From positions 24,636,432 through 24,700,431 of the forward strand of contig LS997566.1 in NCBI GenBank assembly GCA_000469685.2: DNA of 64,000 nucleotides. Reading direction: 5' to 3'. The position numbers and the translations under genes were made by a program. Position 1 is the stretch's first letter. Each line of letters begins with the position of its first letter. Origin of the DNA: Haemonchus contortus (lineage: Eukaryota; Nematoda; Chromadorea; Rhabditida; Trichostrongylidae). Under the pieces are notes generated by a model. The model had not been told where the DNA came from and did not search any database. It worked only from the letters and a program-made list of their open reading frames with translations. Of this stretch, positions 48,690 to 60,658 are shown one piece after another.

Positions 48690-48990
48690 TGCCTCCGATG
48701 TCAACGGGTATGTGTACGAACGTGCGTCCGAGGATGCGCGCGGCAAATTGCGCGGCGAAGTTCGTGATGGTTTGAACGAGTTCGGTGCCTGTCATTAGGG
48801 CCCAAATTTGAAGTAAAGTAGATGAGAAGGATAATCTGACCCTGGTTAATTAGTCTACTTTGAATTTGTGCCCCAAAAATTGGCGTCAGAGCCGTTCAAA
48901 TCGTCACGAACTCCGCCGCGCAGTTCGCTGCGCGCACCCTCGGACGCACGTTCGTACCGTCCCCCGATGTCAACACGATCAACGGTTGAG
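48690..48990. repeat. Fold-back (large inverted repeat)
   Basis: The left arm (about 48697-48820) and right arm (about 48850-48990) are complementary over long blocks, for example TACGAACGTGCGTCCGAGG on the left and its complement on the right, around a roughly 35-base centre. Weaker similarity extends outward on both sides. A diverged relative lies at 29.1 kb. Confidence 0.75.
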
Positions 48991-50194
48991 CCGTGGCTGC
49001 GGAATGGTAACGGAACTTCTCCCCTATCGCGGCATACTCCCTTGCGGTATGTGGCAAATGCCACTGCAATTACCGTACTCACCCCGCCTCCCGCCAATCG
49101 ATAGGACGCGATATTTTTCCTCGACTGCCTTGCTTTTTCATTGGATTTTATCGTTTTTTGTTCTGTTTCTTTCTAGTTTTCATGTTTATTAGACTTGATT
49201 AATCAAAATGACTCCTCTTATATAAACGACGATCAAGACTGCATTGAAACTGAAGAGAGCGGTCAGCCAATTCAAATAATTAAAGGACTCCCTACCTCAC
49301 AAATTGCGCGCTCCAATCTTCCATCGCAATCCTGCGATAGGCGGCGGGTGCGGCGTGTGCGATGCCTTGTTAGGGCAGAAGTTCCCGGACCCCTGCGGAA
49401 TAGGCATGAAAGATAGGTAGTGGATAATCATATCAGTGTGCGCATCTCAGAGGTCTGATTCGATAACGAGAACGTTGAATCTATTATATTAGAGCCTTGA
49501 CGATGCCACCGGATCAGTACTAGAAGCGGATTACCTAACCATAGCAGATGATCTCCGTGGTTGTCAGCTAACGAAAAAGCACTGAAGGATACACGGCGGT
49601 AGAAGAATAGTATTTAGCTGCGGCAAAGGAGAGTTTCGCAGCTCTGGTTGGCAGTCTGCAGTACCTTCTTATCGGAAAGGAAGTCTAAGAAGTCAAATTG
49701 CAAGAGTGGAGGGAGGCAAACGGAACGTTTTGTTATCAAAAAGTTCATCCTTCCAAGTTATAGACGGTATAAAGGTATTGTCTTAGAAAGAATTGCTCAG
49801 TCAGCACAGGCCCCATTAGGCAACCTGGGAAAGCAAATGTTCAAAAGGAATCGCAGAGTTTAGTGGTGGAAGCTGCACCAATCTGACAATGAGATGCTGT
49901 AAATCATACAAAGGATACTAATAGCCGGATTTTCCTATATAACCTTATATGGAGCGTTTTTCGATCTGATCATATATGGTATACCGGGAAGCCCGGATTC
50001 ATCTTACAATTAGTGGGTATGTCAAAAAACATTTTCTTCGGAAATTGTGCATTGGAACGATGGAGGAGACTTGAGGCGTCATCAAAGGCAAGCCAGCATG
50101 GTTCCAGAGAAATTAACTTCAGTGAGATGTAAAAGCAGAAGGGAGACGCACATAAGGGCTGATCAGATCAAGGACATGAGCTTAGAAGGCGTTA

Positions 50195-50880
50195 CTGTCT
50201 ACAAATGATGCAAAAAGCTCGCCAGACAGATTTTTGCCAACGATCGGCGATCTTTTGAGTTTTACTCAGCTTCACGGGCTACACCGAGACAGTCAAAACC
50301 AGGCTAGAAATGCCAAATAAACTGGACATGGATGGAATGAAAAAAATTCGCCAGTTACCTTTGCTACTTAGGACAATGCTCCGAGACTAACAAAGAAAAG
50401 GTCTGTCAGACGGTGGTAAGACCCACGATGCTCTATGGCAGCTAGTGCTGTATTGCCACTAAGATCATGAACGATTAAGGCCAGCGAAAATGAGGATTAT
50501 GAAGTGGCCCCTTCGGTTGGATGTCATTCATATGGATCAGAAACGGAGGCCCCAAAGCAATCATGTAAACAGCTCCGGTCAAAGCAACGAGTGCGATGGT
50601 ATCGGCACGTGTTGATAATGGCACAGCTGGCTCCGTAAGAAGCGCAATGTTGTATGAAGCTCTAAGAAAGCGACGAAGCTGGAAAAACTGGGCAGAAGAG
50701 GTGCAGGGACGTGAGCAAGAAGCATCTTTTGAAACCAAGGTAATGAAGGAGATGCCGTGGATAGAAAGAAACGGTAACACCTTACGAGAGCAGCTTAGAA
50801 CGATTGAGCAGGACCAGCGCTGGAAAGAAGTTGAAAATTCATTATTTCAGCTCACATTTGGACCACCGATCTAGTGACAT
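50195..50880 (+). pseudogene. RTE-type LINE, reverse transcriptase 3' fragment
   Basis: The plus strand shows VCQTVVRPTMLYGS, then ATKIMND, then AKMRIMKWPLRLDVIHMD, then RVRWYRHVLIM in shifting frames. This matches the order of the RTE C-terminal region (VVRPAMLYGSECWA...MRMLRW..GVTRMD...RLRWYGHVLR). Many stops and frameshifts show it is old. It is a different copy from the one at 4.8 kb. Confidence 0.7.
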
Positions 50881-51194
50881 CAACTAACCCAGGCCGACTG
50901 AGCCAGAAAACATCGAGCGTTGCTGTCATTTCTGTAGTGACGCTCGGTTCATCTAGTAATCCACACCCTACATCCTTTACAAACATGTAAATTGAAAGTT
51001 TTCAAGAAGTCATTGGGGCCCTGAATTGTACATTGTATTGTCCCACCTTACTCATTTAGGGGCGAATGTAGGAGGGACACAGGTAGCGGTACGTGGCGTA
51101 CTAACAAAACAACTCAGCGATTGTATCTTGTATAGAACCTCGTCCACACCACCATGCCTTCTCTTTCTTGGAATCGCTCAGTTCTTGATTGTCT

Positions 51195-51330
51195 AGAAGT
51201 ATAAGACCATTGGCTTGTAAATTTGCCTGATTCCATAAGTCATTGTATAAGTCACAAACACGCCCTGAAGCCACTAAGATTGTGACTGTGCCAGTGCATC
51301 TCCAAAGCAGAACCGATCAACGTTGAGGAA
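51195..51330 (+). mobile_element. SINE 3' fragment, old
   Basis: Matches only the family 3' half in diverged form (CATTGTATAAGTCACAAACA, then CCGATCAACGTTGAGG). Confidence 0.5.
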
Positions 51331-51593
51331 TTCGATCCCTCACTTTATAGGGGGAGTATTTAGTGACAGATGTCGAAGCGGTACAAATAGCAAAATAAAA
51401 TACCTGAAAGTGCAGGTGGAAATAAGCTTCGTTTTGCACTTTACCCTTATAAATGTGGAAGGACGAGGAAGTGCCGCTCAAAAAAGTCTGCTGGATGAAA
51501 AAGATGTAGCCACTTATAGCCCCTGAAGTTCTGAAAGATCTTCCAGAATTTTTGCACAACTGTTTCTAAAAATTTGTCAAAATCTGATAAATT

Positions 51594-51639
51594 CATGAAC
51601 GAACATTCTAATCCATCATGAACGAACATTCTAATCCAT
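51594..51639. repeat. Exact 23-bp tandem duplication
   Basis: CATGAACGAACATTCTAATC plus CAT occurs twice without a difference (51594-51616, 51617-51639), so it is recent. No function is apparent. Confidence 0.9.
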
Positions 51640-51879
51640 CTGTTCATGCCGCTGAGAAAGTTGACTCAACGACATCAAAGTAGGACCCTCGTGATGCGAG
51701 TCCCCCCCCCCCTCCCCCAAGAACGATGGTTTTGGAACGAATAAGTTTGATCTTCTACTGCTCTCTGAGTATACACAGGATATCCCTGAATTAGGATGGA
51801 CAAAACTCAAAAAATTCCAAGGTAGAAATAGCCTAGTGTTAATCAATTGCACAGGTAGGTTTTCTTGCAATAAGCATGG

Positions 51880-52500
51880 TTACTGAAGTGGAACTCCCAG
51901 TATCTTCTAGATGGCCGAGGCTCATTCAATGCCAATTACAATCATTGTCATGCTGGAGCCGGAAAGGCAATGTGAAATTCTTTGTGAATCCTATACCTAT
52001 AATATCCGTACAGAAGGCTATCAAACGGTACAGAGAAGAAGATTCAATCAAAGACAAACCAGGAAGGGGTGGAGAGGACAAACTCCCCGAAGATAGGGCT
52101 GCTAAAACGGTTGGTTTACAAGCCGGTCGGGATCCTGGGTGACCCATCGAAAAGACGGCAAAGCAGCAGGAATTATCGAAGTTGTCATGGGAGCAAATGG
52201 TCAAGCAAAAGTCCTTTACCGTTACTATCATATGCAGAAATGTCGCTTCAATTCCGGATTATTACCTATAGGGTAGCGCCAAAAAATGCAGAAGGTTGCA
52301 AAATCACTTGAATAGAGACACACAACTCTTCACAGTTTTCTACAGGAAAAAAAATTACGAAAAAATCCATCCTCAACAAATAAAACGATCACCCAAACGT
52401 TCTGGCTATGAACATCGAACAAGGAACCTTCTACATATAAGTTGCTATAAAAATAGCAAAATGATTTTTCCTGAGGGAGACATGGGTAAGTGTTAAACGC
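51880..52500 (+). pseudogene. Tc1-like transposase fragment, decayed
   Basis: AIKRYREEDSIKDKPGRGG resembles the Tc1 helix-turn-helix region with its basic linker. Further blocks read GRDPGXPIEKTAKQQELSKL and SWEQMVKQK, similar to the second DNA-binding helix region (RNPGRSIRKMAKxxxISRxS). The rest is frameshifted. Ends were not identified. Confidence 0.45.
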
Positions 52501-53007
52501 GCGTGGTTTCGTTCGTACCGGCGTAAAAATCAACAACGACGTTTACTCAAAGAGCGTACTGATGGGCATAATGCGACTCTGATGCGACACCGCTTCCTGG
52601 AACAGCTCGCAGCTCTTTGGGCAGGGCGGTACTAAAGCTCATAAAGCCAAGCTCGCCCGGGAATGGCACGGACGCTAGCTGCCCGACCTGATCAGCAAAA
52701 GGGGATGACCTCCCTGTTTCCCTGCTCTCAACTCTCTTGACTCCTCCGTACAAACCCTAGTTAGAACAGGAATTCTCGGGCCTAGAGTCCCAGCTTGAAG
52801 TTCTAAAAAGCAGGACTCAAGAACGTCTGGGAAGAAGTGTAGGAGATGCCTGCGTGCATCATGTGAGGAGTCCGAGAACGATCTTTGGGTCTCTATCCGC
52901 GCTCCTGGGGGATATCTCGAAACGAGATGATAGCACGTTGTAGCACATAATGTTAGCAAACGTGCGTGTAGTGCCATTCTCAGCTTAGAAGCTTTCAAAG
53001 CATTGTT

Positions 53008-53042
53008 ACGAATTGGCACCCATAATTTTTTGACACCCTGTA
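53008..53042 (-). repeat. Isolated transposon-like terminus
   Basis: On the minus strand, TACAGGGTGTCAAAAAATTA begins a segment with an open frame of 146 codons (52675-53115) that I cannot assign. A poorly matching candidate partner end lies at about 52268 (TAGGGTAGCGCCAAAAAATG). Confidence 0.3.
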
Positions 53043-53397
53043 CTGAAATCACTGAGTCTCCATTTGGATTTGGAGCAAAATGATTAACTTCAAAGGTTTT
53101 GTCATTCTGTAACATAACATCAGTCGCACAAGAGCATAATGAGAAACTAATTTCTGGAGGATTCGTATGATAGAATAAGAGTCGAAGAAACCAGTTTTTC
53201 CTTCACAATCCGTGAGAAGTGCAAGAAAGACGAAACGCCCGTTTATAAGGTATACTTCAATCATCGATTAATAAGTATTATTGTCCTAATAAGGAGGTGA
53301 TACAGAGAAAAGAGCAAAATCTGGGCAATAATATTTCGTTTGAAGAAAACGAAGTAACACAAAACTCTACCTCTACAAGTGATAATGGAATATGTTA

Positions 53398-54289
53398 GGT
53401 TGGCGCATAAGTCTTTGTACCCTTTGCAATTTTTTTTCAATTTCATTTTTTTCCTTCACGACAACTAGCAATTAACATATTCATGCACCGTTACTATCGA
53501 CAAGGTATTGCCATTTATCAGGCAACTTGTGGATCTTGCTTGCATAGAATTCCTGGGGTTTCGAGGGGAAAAACTCGCCGATGCACGGCTCGAGTTGACT
53601 TGCATAGTTGAACTTCATATTTTTCAGATGGTTTGACAGCGAGAGGAGCAAGTGTTAATCCGTAGGGACCAGGTCAGGTGGAAACGGTGGGTGGGCTAGA
53701 ACATGCCATCCCAAGCCTAAAAGTTTCTTCCAGGCCCCTTTCGAAATGTGTGGGCCAGCACTGTCGTGGAGAGAAAAGACTTTCCCCTGTTTCTCACGTA
53801 GATCTGCAGCAATAACTTTCACAAAGTACACAAGGCTTTGGAGCTGAATGTAGAGTTTGATGGCAGCAGGTCTAATTGATTGATCCTGCCGAATGTTTAC
53901 AAACGCTAAGCAAAACCTTCCCAGGTTACAGTTCTGGTTTGGGAGTCGGGATTCCATGCTCTACGCGTCCGAGCTGCTGGCGCTTCCTTGCATGGTTTGC
54001 TTAGAGAGCACACTTCTCGTCGCCGGCGATTAAGCCATGAGTAGGGGCGCCGGAAAGTCAACAAGTTAAAATATGAATCTCTACTCCTTTGAATGTGGTG
54101 ACCACCCAGCGAGTTTTCCTCCTCGGAACCCTAGGAATTCAATGCAAGCAAGATCCACAGGTTGCCTGATAAATGGCAATACCTCATCGATAGTGACGGT
54201 GCATATATATGTTAATTGTTAGTTATCGTGAAGGAAAAAAATAAAATTGAAAAAAAATTGCAAAGGGTACAAAGACTTATGCGCCAACC
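53398..54289 (-). mobile_element. mariner element with long inverted arms
   Basis: 892 bp between TA dinucleotides. Both ends begin GGTTGGCGCATAAGTCTTTG and remain nearly identical for about 185 bp inward (53398-53583 against 54103-54289). The arm contains the transposase C-terminus, so the second arm is an inverted duplicate of the 3' end and not a normal short terminal repeat. Confidence 0.88.
53440..53957 (-). pseudogene. mariner transposase, C-terminal half
   Basis: The minus-strand peptide reads FSLHDSAGPHISKGAWKKLL, then HPPFPPDLVPTD, then after a stop HLLLSLSNHLKNMKF and IHKLPDKWQYLVDSNGA. These are the mariner signatures HDNARPH, HPPYSPDLAPTDYHLF and KLPEKWQKCVDSNG, covering the second and third acidic residues of the DDD triad. 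The N-terminal DNA-binding half is absent. Confidence 0.85.
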
Positions 54290-55122
54290 TAATAATTAGG
54301 GACACATTCCCCCACAATCACGTCTCAATCAAGAGAGCTTCTGAAAGGCGTTCAAGAGCTAAAAGCGATGACACATGTGTGACGTTGTCACGGGGAAAAA
54401 CCAAGAAACGCAGTAATTAGGACTCACAGTCTTTTACAACGCACTACCGGCAGCCTGCCTGCGGATGGATTGCAGAGCGATGTCTCAGAGCCGTTGATTC
54501 ATTAACCGATCGACTTAGGCGTACTCTTCTCTATCGCTTACGCATCGCACCTGCCCCTCGCGACTCCCAAGTACCCAGAAGCCAGATGTAAAACGAGCTA
54601 CATTCCATGCACTTGAGCGACTTTCTGTTCTTTTTTGGCCATACATGGAACGCTCAACATAGACGTTCGGATTTCTGAACATAGAAATCGTAAAGTGCTG
54701 CCTATAAAATGCCTTCTTAGAAATATCATCATCATCCCATCATTCATAAAATGACAAAGTAACTAACTGGTTACAGTAAGATGCAGAATCCGCCGTCAAT
54801 TGATAATGTGAAGTGCAAAGTTGACGACCAATGCTGCAACGCTCTATGATTTTATTCGAGAACTGTGAACTGCAAAACCTAGGCAACACATGCGATAATG
54901 AATTCATTCACAACAAGCCATACTTCTTGCTCTCTCAAATGAACCTCAAACTGATAGAAAAGGGAGTACAGGGTGACCCACATGAAGTGTGACGGGCAAT
55001 AAAAAAATCAACTTATGGGCTTCTGGGCTGGAGGAAGCGGTGATCGCTTGGGCGGAAAGAAAAGCGATGAACGTCAGCTAAACCTTCCACAGGATTGGGC
55101 ACCAGCCCACAGCGCAAAGAAG

Positions 55123-55358
55123 GATAAAAAAGGATAAAAGATAAAGTTTTTGACGTTAATCAATCCCGTCTGAGGGATGCGCCCCCGCACTCGACTTCCA
55201 GTCAGAATCGTAGTGGCGTAATGAGTGCGTATGTGGCCTATACAATGACTTGCGGTGCCAGCCGATGTACAAGTCAGTGCTTTTATCCTCCCAGACGTGT
55301 CTGGTACTAATTCACCGATCCCGGAGGGATGGAAGGCTTGGTTGGCCTGGGCGGGCAT
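55123..55358 (-). mobile_element. tRNA-derived SINE inserted in a transposase remnant
   Basis: 236 bp flanked by exact AGCGCAAAGAAG duplications (55111-55122 and 55359-55370). The tail (GATAAAAAAGGATAAAAG in plus text) is at the left. The head with the A box is missing, as expected for incomplete reverse transcription. Confidence 0.9.
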
Positions 55359-55501
55359 AGCGCAAAGAAGATGCTGCAATAATGTGAAACCACGCTCCCG
55401 GGATTTCGGGGCGAAGCAGTTTTGACCTTCGAATTCTCCGATCTGAATCCTTTGGATTTTTGTGTATGGTCGATTCTGGAGCAAAAACCCTGCGCTTTCA
55501 A

Positions 55502-55553
55502 GCACATGCCTTAGGAACCTCTAGAGTTGTCTAGAGGTTCCTAAGGCATGTGC
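55502..55553. repeat. Perfect 24-bp hairpin with 4-base loop
   Basis: Arms 55502-55525 and 55530-55553 are fully complementary around GTTG. It sits inside the Tc1-type transposase remnant, where an intact gene would not contain an inverted duplication. Confidence 0.93.
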
Positions 55554-56199
55554 AAAGAAAGTTCTCTTGTAGAAGAGGGGGATGAAAGTGATTGCACGCA
55601 TTCTTGAAACATCCGAATGAGGTTGGATGTTTGCATTAAAGCGAAAGATGGTCATTCGGAATGCGAGATGTGATATGTTGCTTACAATTTTGTGATGATT
55701 GTGTAGGAGTAATATTTCCCTATTTGGTTTGATCTGTATAATTTTGATGCTAGTTTTCTGCGTCACACTTCGTGTGGGTCACCCTGTAGATGTCTCGGAC
55801 TCAAAATAGATCTCGTAATACAAAAGCACATCAGAATAGATGCTTGACAAGATCAATCCAGTGGCAGGGGACCACGTATCCAGTTCTGAATTGATCGTAG
55901 TGACCTGGAATGGGTCATGCTAAGTCGTTCCCCATAACAATTCAAAAATCACTTTTGAAGAGAGGAAGTTTGACTGACCTGAGGTGAAATCGAAGTGTAG
56001 AAGCACAAGTGTTGGGTATAGCCGAAGTGAGCAAAATGAGAGGGTCAATGACCTTGCAGAAAATTTCTTCTGTCGATTTTGTGGAGAAACTGATTCTTGA
56101 TTGCCACATACGGACCTTCAGGCAGAACATAAAGTATGCTAACGAAAGTCGAGCCATCGCCGCAGTAAACAAGGACTCCCACGAATATGCCCAGGATTC

Positions 56200-57600
56200 C
56201 GTTTGTAGTGCTACAGTATTTTGCGATCGACATTAGGGTGATGGAAAATGGATACATCTAGCCACCTCAGCATGGGCTCAGCATTGACCTATATTCTCAC
56301 AATGCTTCAAATAATTCCCACGACCTCTTAAACGCCGTTTCATTTCATGTGAGCTTTTGTACAATACCTTGATATTAGTATATAATTTGGGGCTAAAGCG
56401 TAGGTGAAATCGGCTTTCGCAGACATCCGCTGCTCAATTTCAACGCAATTTTCAACGTATTGTCACTTATGAAGAGACATTTTTCATGTGCTATGTTGCT
56501 CAGCAACTGCGGGGCTCAATCGAGTGCAAAAAAACAGCTCCCTGTTGTCCACACGTTGGCATGGGTGTAAGTGCTTTGCAAGATTCCAATGCAGAGCTAT
56601 TGTTGAGCATCCGCTACTTCTTCTTCTCCCTAGCGTTAATCCCGCGCCGTCGCAGGGTCCACTGGAGCATCCGCTACATTAGGCAGAACTATGCTCAGCT
56701 GCAACCTCATCCATACTTCCGAGACTCGGTCGCACGTTGACTGCCTGGAAAAGTCAAAGGAGGTTGACCTGAAGAAAGTGATTATGGAGATTAAGTAAGA
56801 ACAATTTCACAACTTAGCAAAAAAAAGTCTCAAATTGGAGCAGATGCTACGATCACTATCTGGACGTGGGCTTCTACCTCATTAGTTCGGTTGAACGATT
56901 GGTCAAGTTGGGACTACCACCGCTATAGTGGCTTAACAGTAGAAAAGAGCCTAAAGAGGAGCCTGACCATTATGACAGAGCAAAGGAGATGATACAAAGC
57001 GATATGCCAAGATACAATGCAAGTTTGAGGCAATGTTGTGGTGATTTATTAAGGATGACTACTCCTTCTAATAAATGAAACTGCTGGAAACCGATGGAAT
57101 CATCTCAGATTCCAATATTCAAGGAGATTATAAATTAAGCACCGATCTAGCCAAGTGACTCGATGCGTGTTCAGTAAACGACCGCAATTGCTTGAAGAAA
57201 TGATATTCTTGCCTTAAAATGGCTGGTCACAGACGTATCTCCCTCGAAGACCTGCGATTGAACAGAGTAGCTGTATATGGAATGCAGGAGTACCTTCTAT
57301 AGAGTTGCCTACTAATATCTTGACTTTTGACTAATTGATTACCCAGCAACGGCAATGATAGCGAATCCTGTGGGGACGTCCTCAAGCATCACCGCTATCG
57401 TTTAATGAAGTAATCCAATCGAGTTCATCCTCACGACACAGCTGAAGTTGTTGGCCGTAACGAGCACACATGAGGTTATTTACTATCACGCAATTATTCA
57501 AATACGCGGAGAAATCTTCGTATATTCATGGTCATTATGCAATTCGTATAATAGATGCTCATGCCGTTGGTGAGGCGGCATGTGGAGAGTCCGACGGCTT
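56200..57600. other. No gene recognised
   Basis: A short direct repeat GAGCATCCGCTAC occurs twice (about 56606 and 56664). Open frames around it lack splice or domain support. Confidence 0.45.
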
Positions 57601-57770
57601 AGAATAGCCGTTACATCACCCAGGAGTAATCTCATTAGGGATGAGTCAGCACTCTTGGTTGATCCATTCTGAGCTCTACGATGAGGGAATGGCAAAATCC
57701 CAACCTTTGTCTCCCAAACACTATGACTTTTATCTTTCGAAGATGCCGATGAACAGACGCTTTGCCGCTG

Positions 57771-57790
57771 AGCTCAAAGGCACCGTTCAC
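57771..57790. mobile_element. MITE family A terminal fragment
   Basis: AAAGGCACCGTTCACTT matches the family A terminus. No second end is visible, so this is an isolated end or chance. Confidence 0.3.
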
Positions 57791-57889
57791 TTAAATTTGG
57801 GTAATCCAGATTATGATGAAAAATGGAAGACAAGATCGAAAGGTCTTATTGCAGCATATGCATAACATGAGGGACGTAAACTACTAGGG

Positions 57890-58210
57890 AAGATATGGGC
57901 TGAGGAGGCGATTGATCCAGACTGACACAACGAAACAGGGGTCTCCATAGAGCCGGGTCAAGTATCCCAGTCGATTTTTGACTACCGCGACAACCGAAGG
58001 ACTTACCCAGAGTGCAGTGATATCCTTATCTTCGAGCACAAGGGGCGCAATGCAGTGCTCCAACGATATCAACCTGACTACGCTTATCATGAAATGTACG
58101 AGCGATTGGTCGACTGATCCTAACTTCACAGGAGCAATTCATCTTCACGACAGAAAGGTCTGCAAGGATATCACCTACATGGCAATCAAGTGTAGAAAAG
58201 TGTCAGAAAA
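57890..58210 (+). other. Possible LINE 5'-region fragment
   Basis: One frame reads SIFDYRDNRRTYPECSDILI, then FEHKGRNAVLQRYQPD, with a stop upstream. I suspect 5' leader sequence of an RTE-type element such as the one at the right window edge, but no direct overlap exists within the window to prove it. A host exon is the alternative. Confidence 0.3.
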
Positions 58211-58396
58211 ACTATCTTAGCTACCTAGCCTCCCTCACACCTAGAAGGCGTTCAACCGTGTACTCCAAATCCCTTAGAAATGCTTCGAGAATAAAACGTT
58301 CCAGAATACTTCGTCTAATAATAAAAGGAAAACTAAAAGCTCCTGATTTGATGTTAATTTATTAAATGTGAGTGATTCGTTTCGCTTCAATTTCAG

Positions 58397-58490
58397 ACGA
58401 ATCACTTCGTTCTCACCCACACCTGAGTCTCATCAGTGGCTAGATTTAAGTTACCACGACTATCGTGATTCAAGCTACTGTGGGTTATGA
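58397..58490 (+). CDS. Possible terminal exon
   Basis: CGCTTCAATTTCAG (a good nematode acceptor) is followed by an open frame: RITSFSPTPESHQWLDLSYH, then DYRDSSYCGL and TGA. AATAAA occurs in the AT-rich downstream region at about 58979. No upstream exon was identified and the family is unknown. Confidence 0.3.
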
Positions 58491-59196
58491 CTTTCTTCTA
58501 TGAGTTTCTATGGAATTTCGATTGCAGCGTCTATCTCTTGAAAAAATCTCAACTTTGCAGCACTTTATTTTTTGAGAGTTCACTGAAATGTTGAACATTC
58601 TCTTGAAGACACCGATAAGAGATCGCATAAATAGAGGCCGTGCGGGACGATGGAGAATTGACGATGATGCGTGACATCAACGCATGAATTCATCCTCATC
58701 TTTTTCCTTACTTTCCGGTGCATGTATCGTCGTTCGAAGTGCATGACTCTCACTCATCTACTTATAATACCCATTCACATTTCGCATTTATGTTCTCTAT
58801 CACTTGTATCTATCCTCTTTCTATCCTCTGGTTCATTATGTCCTATGTTGTTAGTTTAATGGCTTCCTTTTGGAGTTCTGGCATTATTACTCGATCGATT
58901 AACCTGAATTACTTGCTTTATTTTCTTCTTCCCTTGTTTAATTACCCAAGTTTGTGGTGCGATTTGGTTGGTAACCTAAATAAAGTGTGCAATATCTACA
59001 TCCGCGTGGCACAGTAGTACGATATTCCTTGCATAATTGAAAACAATAAAGTCCATGAGTTGTGGTAAAAATAAATTTTTAGTCAGTATACGAAACAGTA
59101 TTGAAAATGAGTACTTAACATGAAAAATCACATTAAAATATCAGTATGGAAACTTACAACCAAGAATCGAGATATGAAAAAAAGCAGCGGTAAGAA

Positions 59197-59260
59197 AGCA
59201 ACAAAAAAATGGAAACTAAGTTGAAGGAAAACAACAAAAAAATGGAAACTAAGGTGAAGT
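59197..59260. repeat. Short tandem duplication
   Basis: A roughly 31-bp unit (AACAAAAAAATGGAAACTAA, then GKTGAAG) occurs twice in tandem in an A-rich region. Confidence 0.8.
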
Positions 59261-60142
59261 AAATGGATAGAGTAAAAAGGATAACTAGAAAGGTGAAAGT
59301 GAAGTGCGTGGACTAGGAAGTGATTCGAAACAAAAGCATAAAGCGTAAGTAATATATACAAAAAATATGTGAACTAATAGGAAGTGTACCTATTCGAAAG
59401 CAATACGTATGTAATAGCCAATTATGCAGGCGACTTCCGCAGGTGCTTCTTAGGTTACATAGAGTTCCCGTGCAAACCGACGAACAGATAGACGCGAGCG
59501 CCTCATATACATATAGTAAGAATTATTTTATTACTTCAAAATCATTACATACTGGAACCTATGATAGAAGATCGAAAAAGATCTATGATAAGATGGCGCA
59601 GGTACAGTAATCAGCTATAAACTTACGCTAACACCTTCCGAATAAGTACAGTACAGAACTATCAGCTCTATTATTAAAGGTAAGATCAATCACACGTGAG
59701 CACCTGAAATAGATTCGAGTAAACAACAATACGCGATAAAGTAGATTTCTGCAATGAATGATACTGTCATAGCATGAGACATTCATTGCGTTTCCTTCCG
59801 AGTATTTACACCTTTCTTCTCTCTCCAACGAATGAAACTGAGGGAAAGCCCAATGTTGAAAAAAAATCAGTCGTTTTCTACAAATTAACATCGTGAAACC
59901 CTACAAAAATGCGATCATTTAACCGATGCAAAGTGATGGAATTGAGAAACTTGGCGCGAACAGAACCCGATCACTGTTGCTCCACAGGATCCATTATCTT
60001 CTTCCGAATATTCGCGCGAGCCAATTCCTGCCTGAAAAATGCGCTTGAGCGATGGAATGCTACGGTTCGTACGTATTCAGCAGAACCCCTCTTTCATTAG
60101 TTCCTCGGGAACCGAAAGCTATCAATACTGATTCAAAACATG

Positions 60143-60164
60143 ATATAATATAATTATATTATAT
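60143..60164. repeat. Perfect 22-bp AT palindrome
   Basis: ATATAATATAA followed by its exact complement. Just downstream, AGTCAGGCGAT (60181-60191) pairs with ATCGCCTGACT (60219-60229) across a 27-base loop. Confidence 0.8.
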
Positions 60165-60658
60165 TACTTTATACTATACAAGTCAGGCGATCCAGCTCAT
60201 TTACCTATAAAAAGTCGAATCGCCTGACTAACACCATGCTTTCCTTTTTGGGTTAGAGTTTACTTACCCACTGCATTTTTCCAAATATGGTTGCTCTGGT
60301 TCGGAAGAACATGAGTCATTAGCTCCCCCTCCCCCACACTGACACTCTTCGGATGTGCACCGTTAGCATTAGCGAAGTCCTGCGTGTTAAGTAACTTAGA
60401 CCCTAGGGGCTCTAGCCATGAGGGACGGAGCCACATAAGCTTCTGATTCCCATCATAGGCCTTTATCATCTGATCCTCTTCCAGGACACTTCTGTAGCGC
60501 CCATCATTTTTTTGGGATGTGAAAAGGGGCTGTCTGTGGCCATGAAGAGTACTCCGATGTATCCAAATCAAATACCTCTGCAGTCCATGTAGTCGGAGAA
60601 GCCCTGTGTACTTTGGGTACCTCCTAGTTGTACATCTATGTAGTCAGGGTTAGTGTGA

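Larger units (their letters stand above)
55088..55680 (+). pseudogene. Tc1-type transposase remnant
   Basis: DWAPAHSAKK (55094-55122; the acidic D in QQDxAPAH) is cut by the SINE and resumes at 55361. Then SDLNPLDFCVWSILEQKPCA matches SPDLNPLDYxxWSxLE of this family, and a C-terminal RLDVCIKAKDGH resembles RLxxVIxxKGGH. It is frameshifted and inactive. Confidence 0.75.
54969..55786 (+). mobile_element. Tc1-type element interrupted by a SINE
   Basis: TA-flanked. The ends CAGGGTGACCCACATGAAGT and (reverse) CAGGGTGACCCACACGAAGT match at 25 of 26 positions. Without the SINE and one target copy it is about 570 bp. It retains only the 3' part of a transposase gene. Confidence 0.87.

Noticed and set aside
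50475..50780. 101-codon minus-strand frame with hydrophobic segments
   Set aside because: It is antisense to the LINE reverse transcriptase remnant.
52675..53115. 146-codon minus-strand frame
   Set aside because: It starts inside a transposon-like terminus and shows no domain; probably element filler.
55980..56160. Receptor-like exon on the minus strand (VIDPLILLTSAIP)
   Set aside because: It has a hydrophobic segment and a possible donor, but no partner exons, and the resemblance to a chemoreceptor TM7 is weak.
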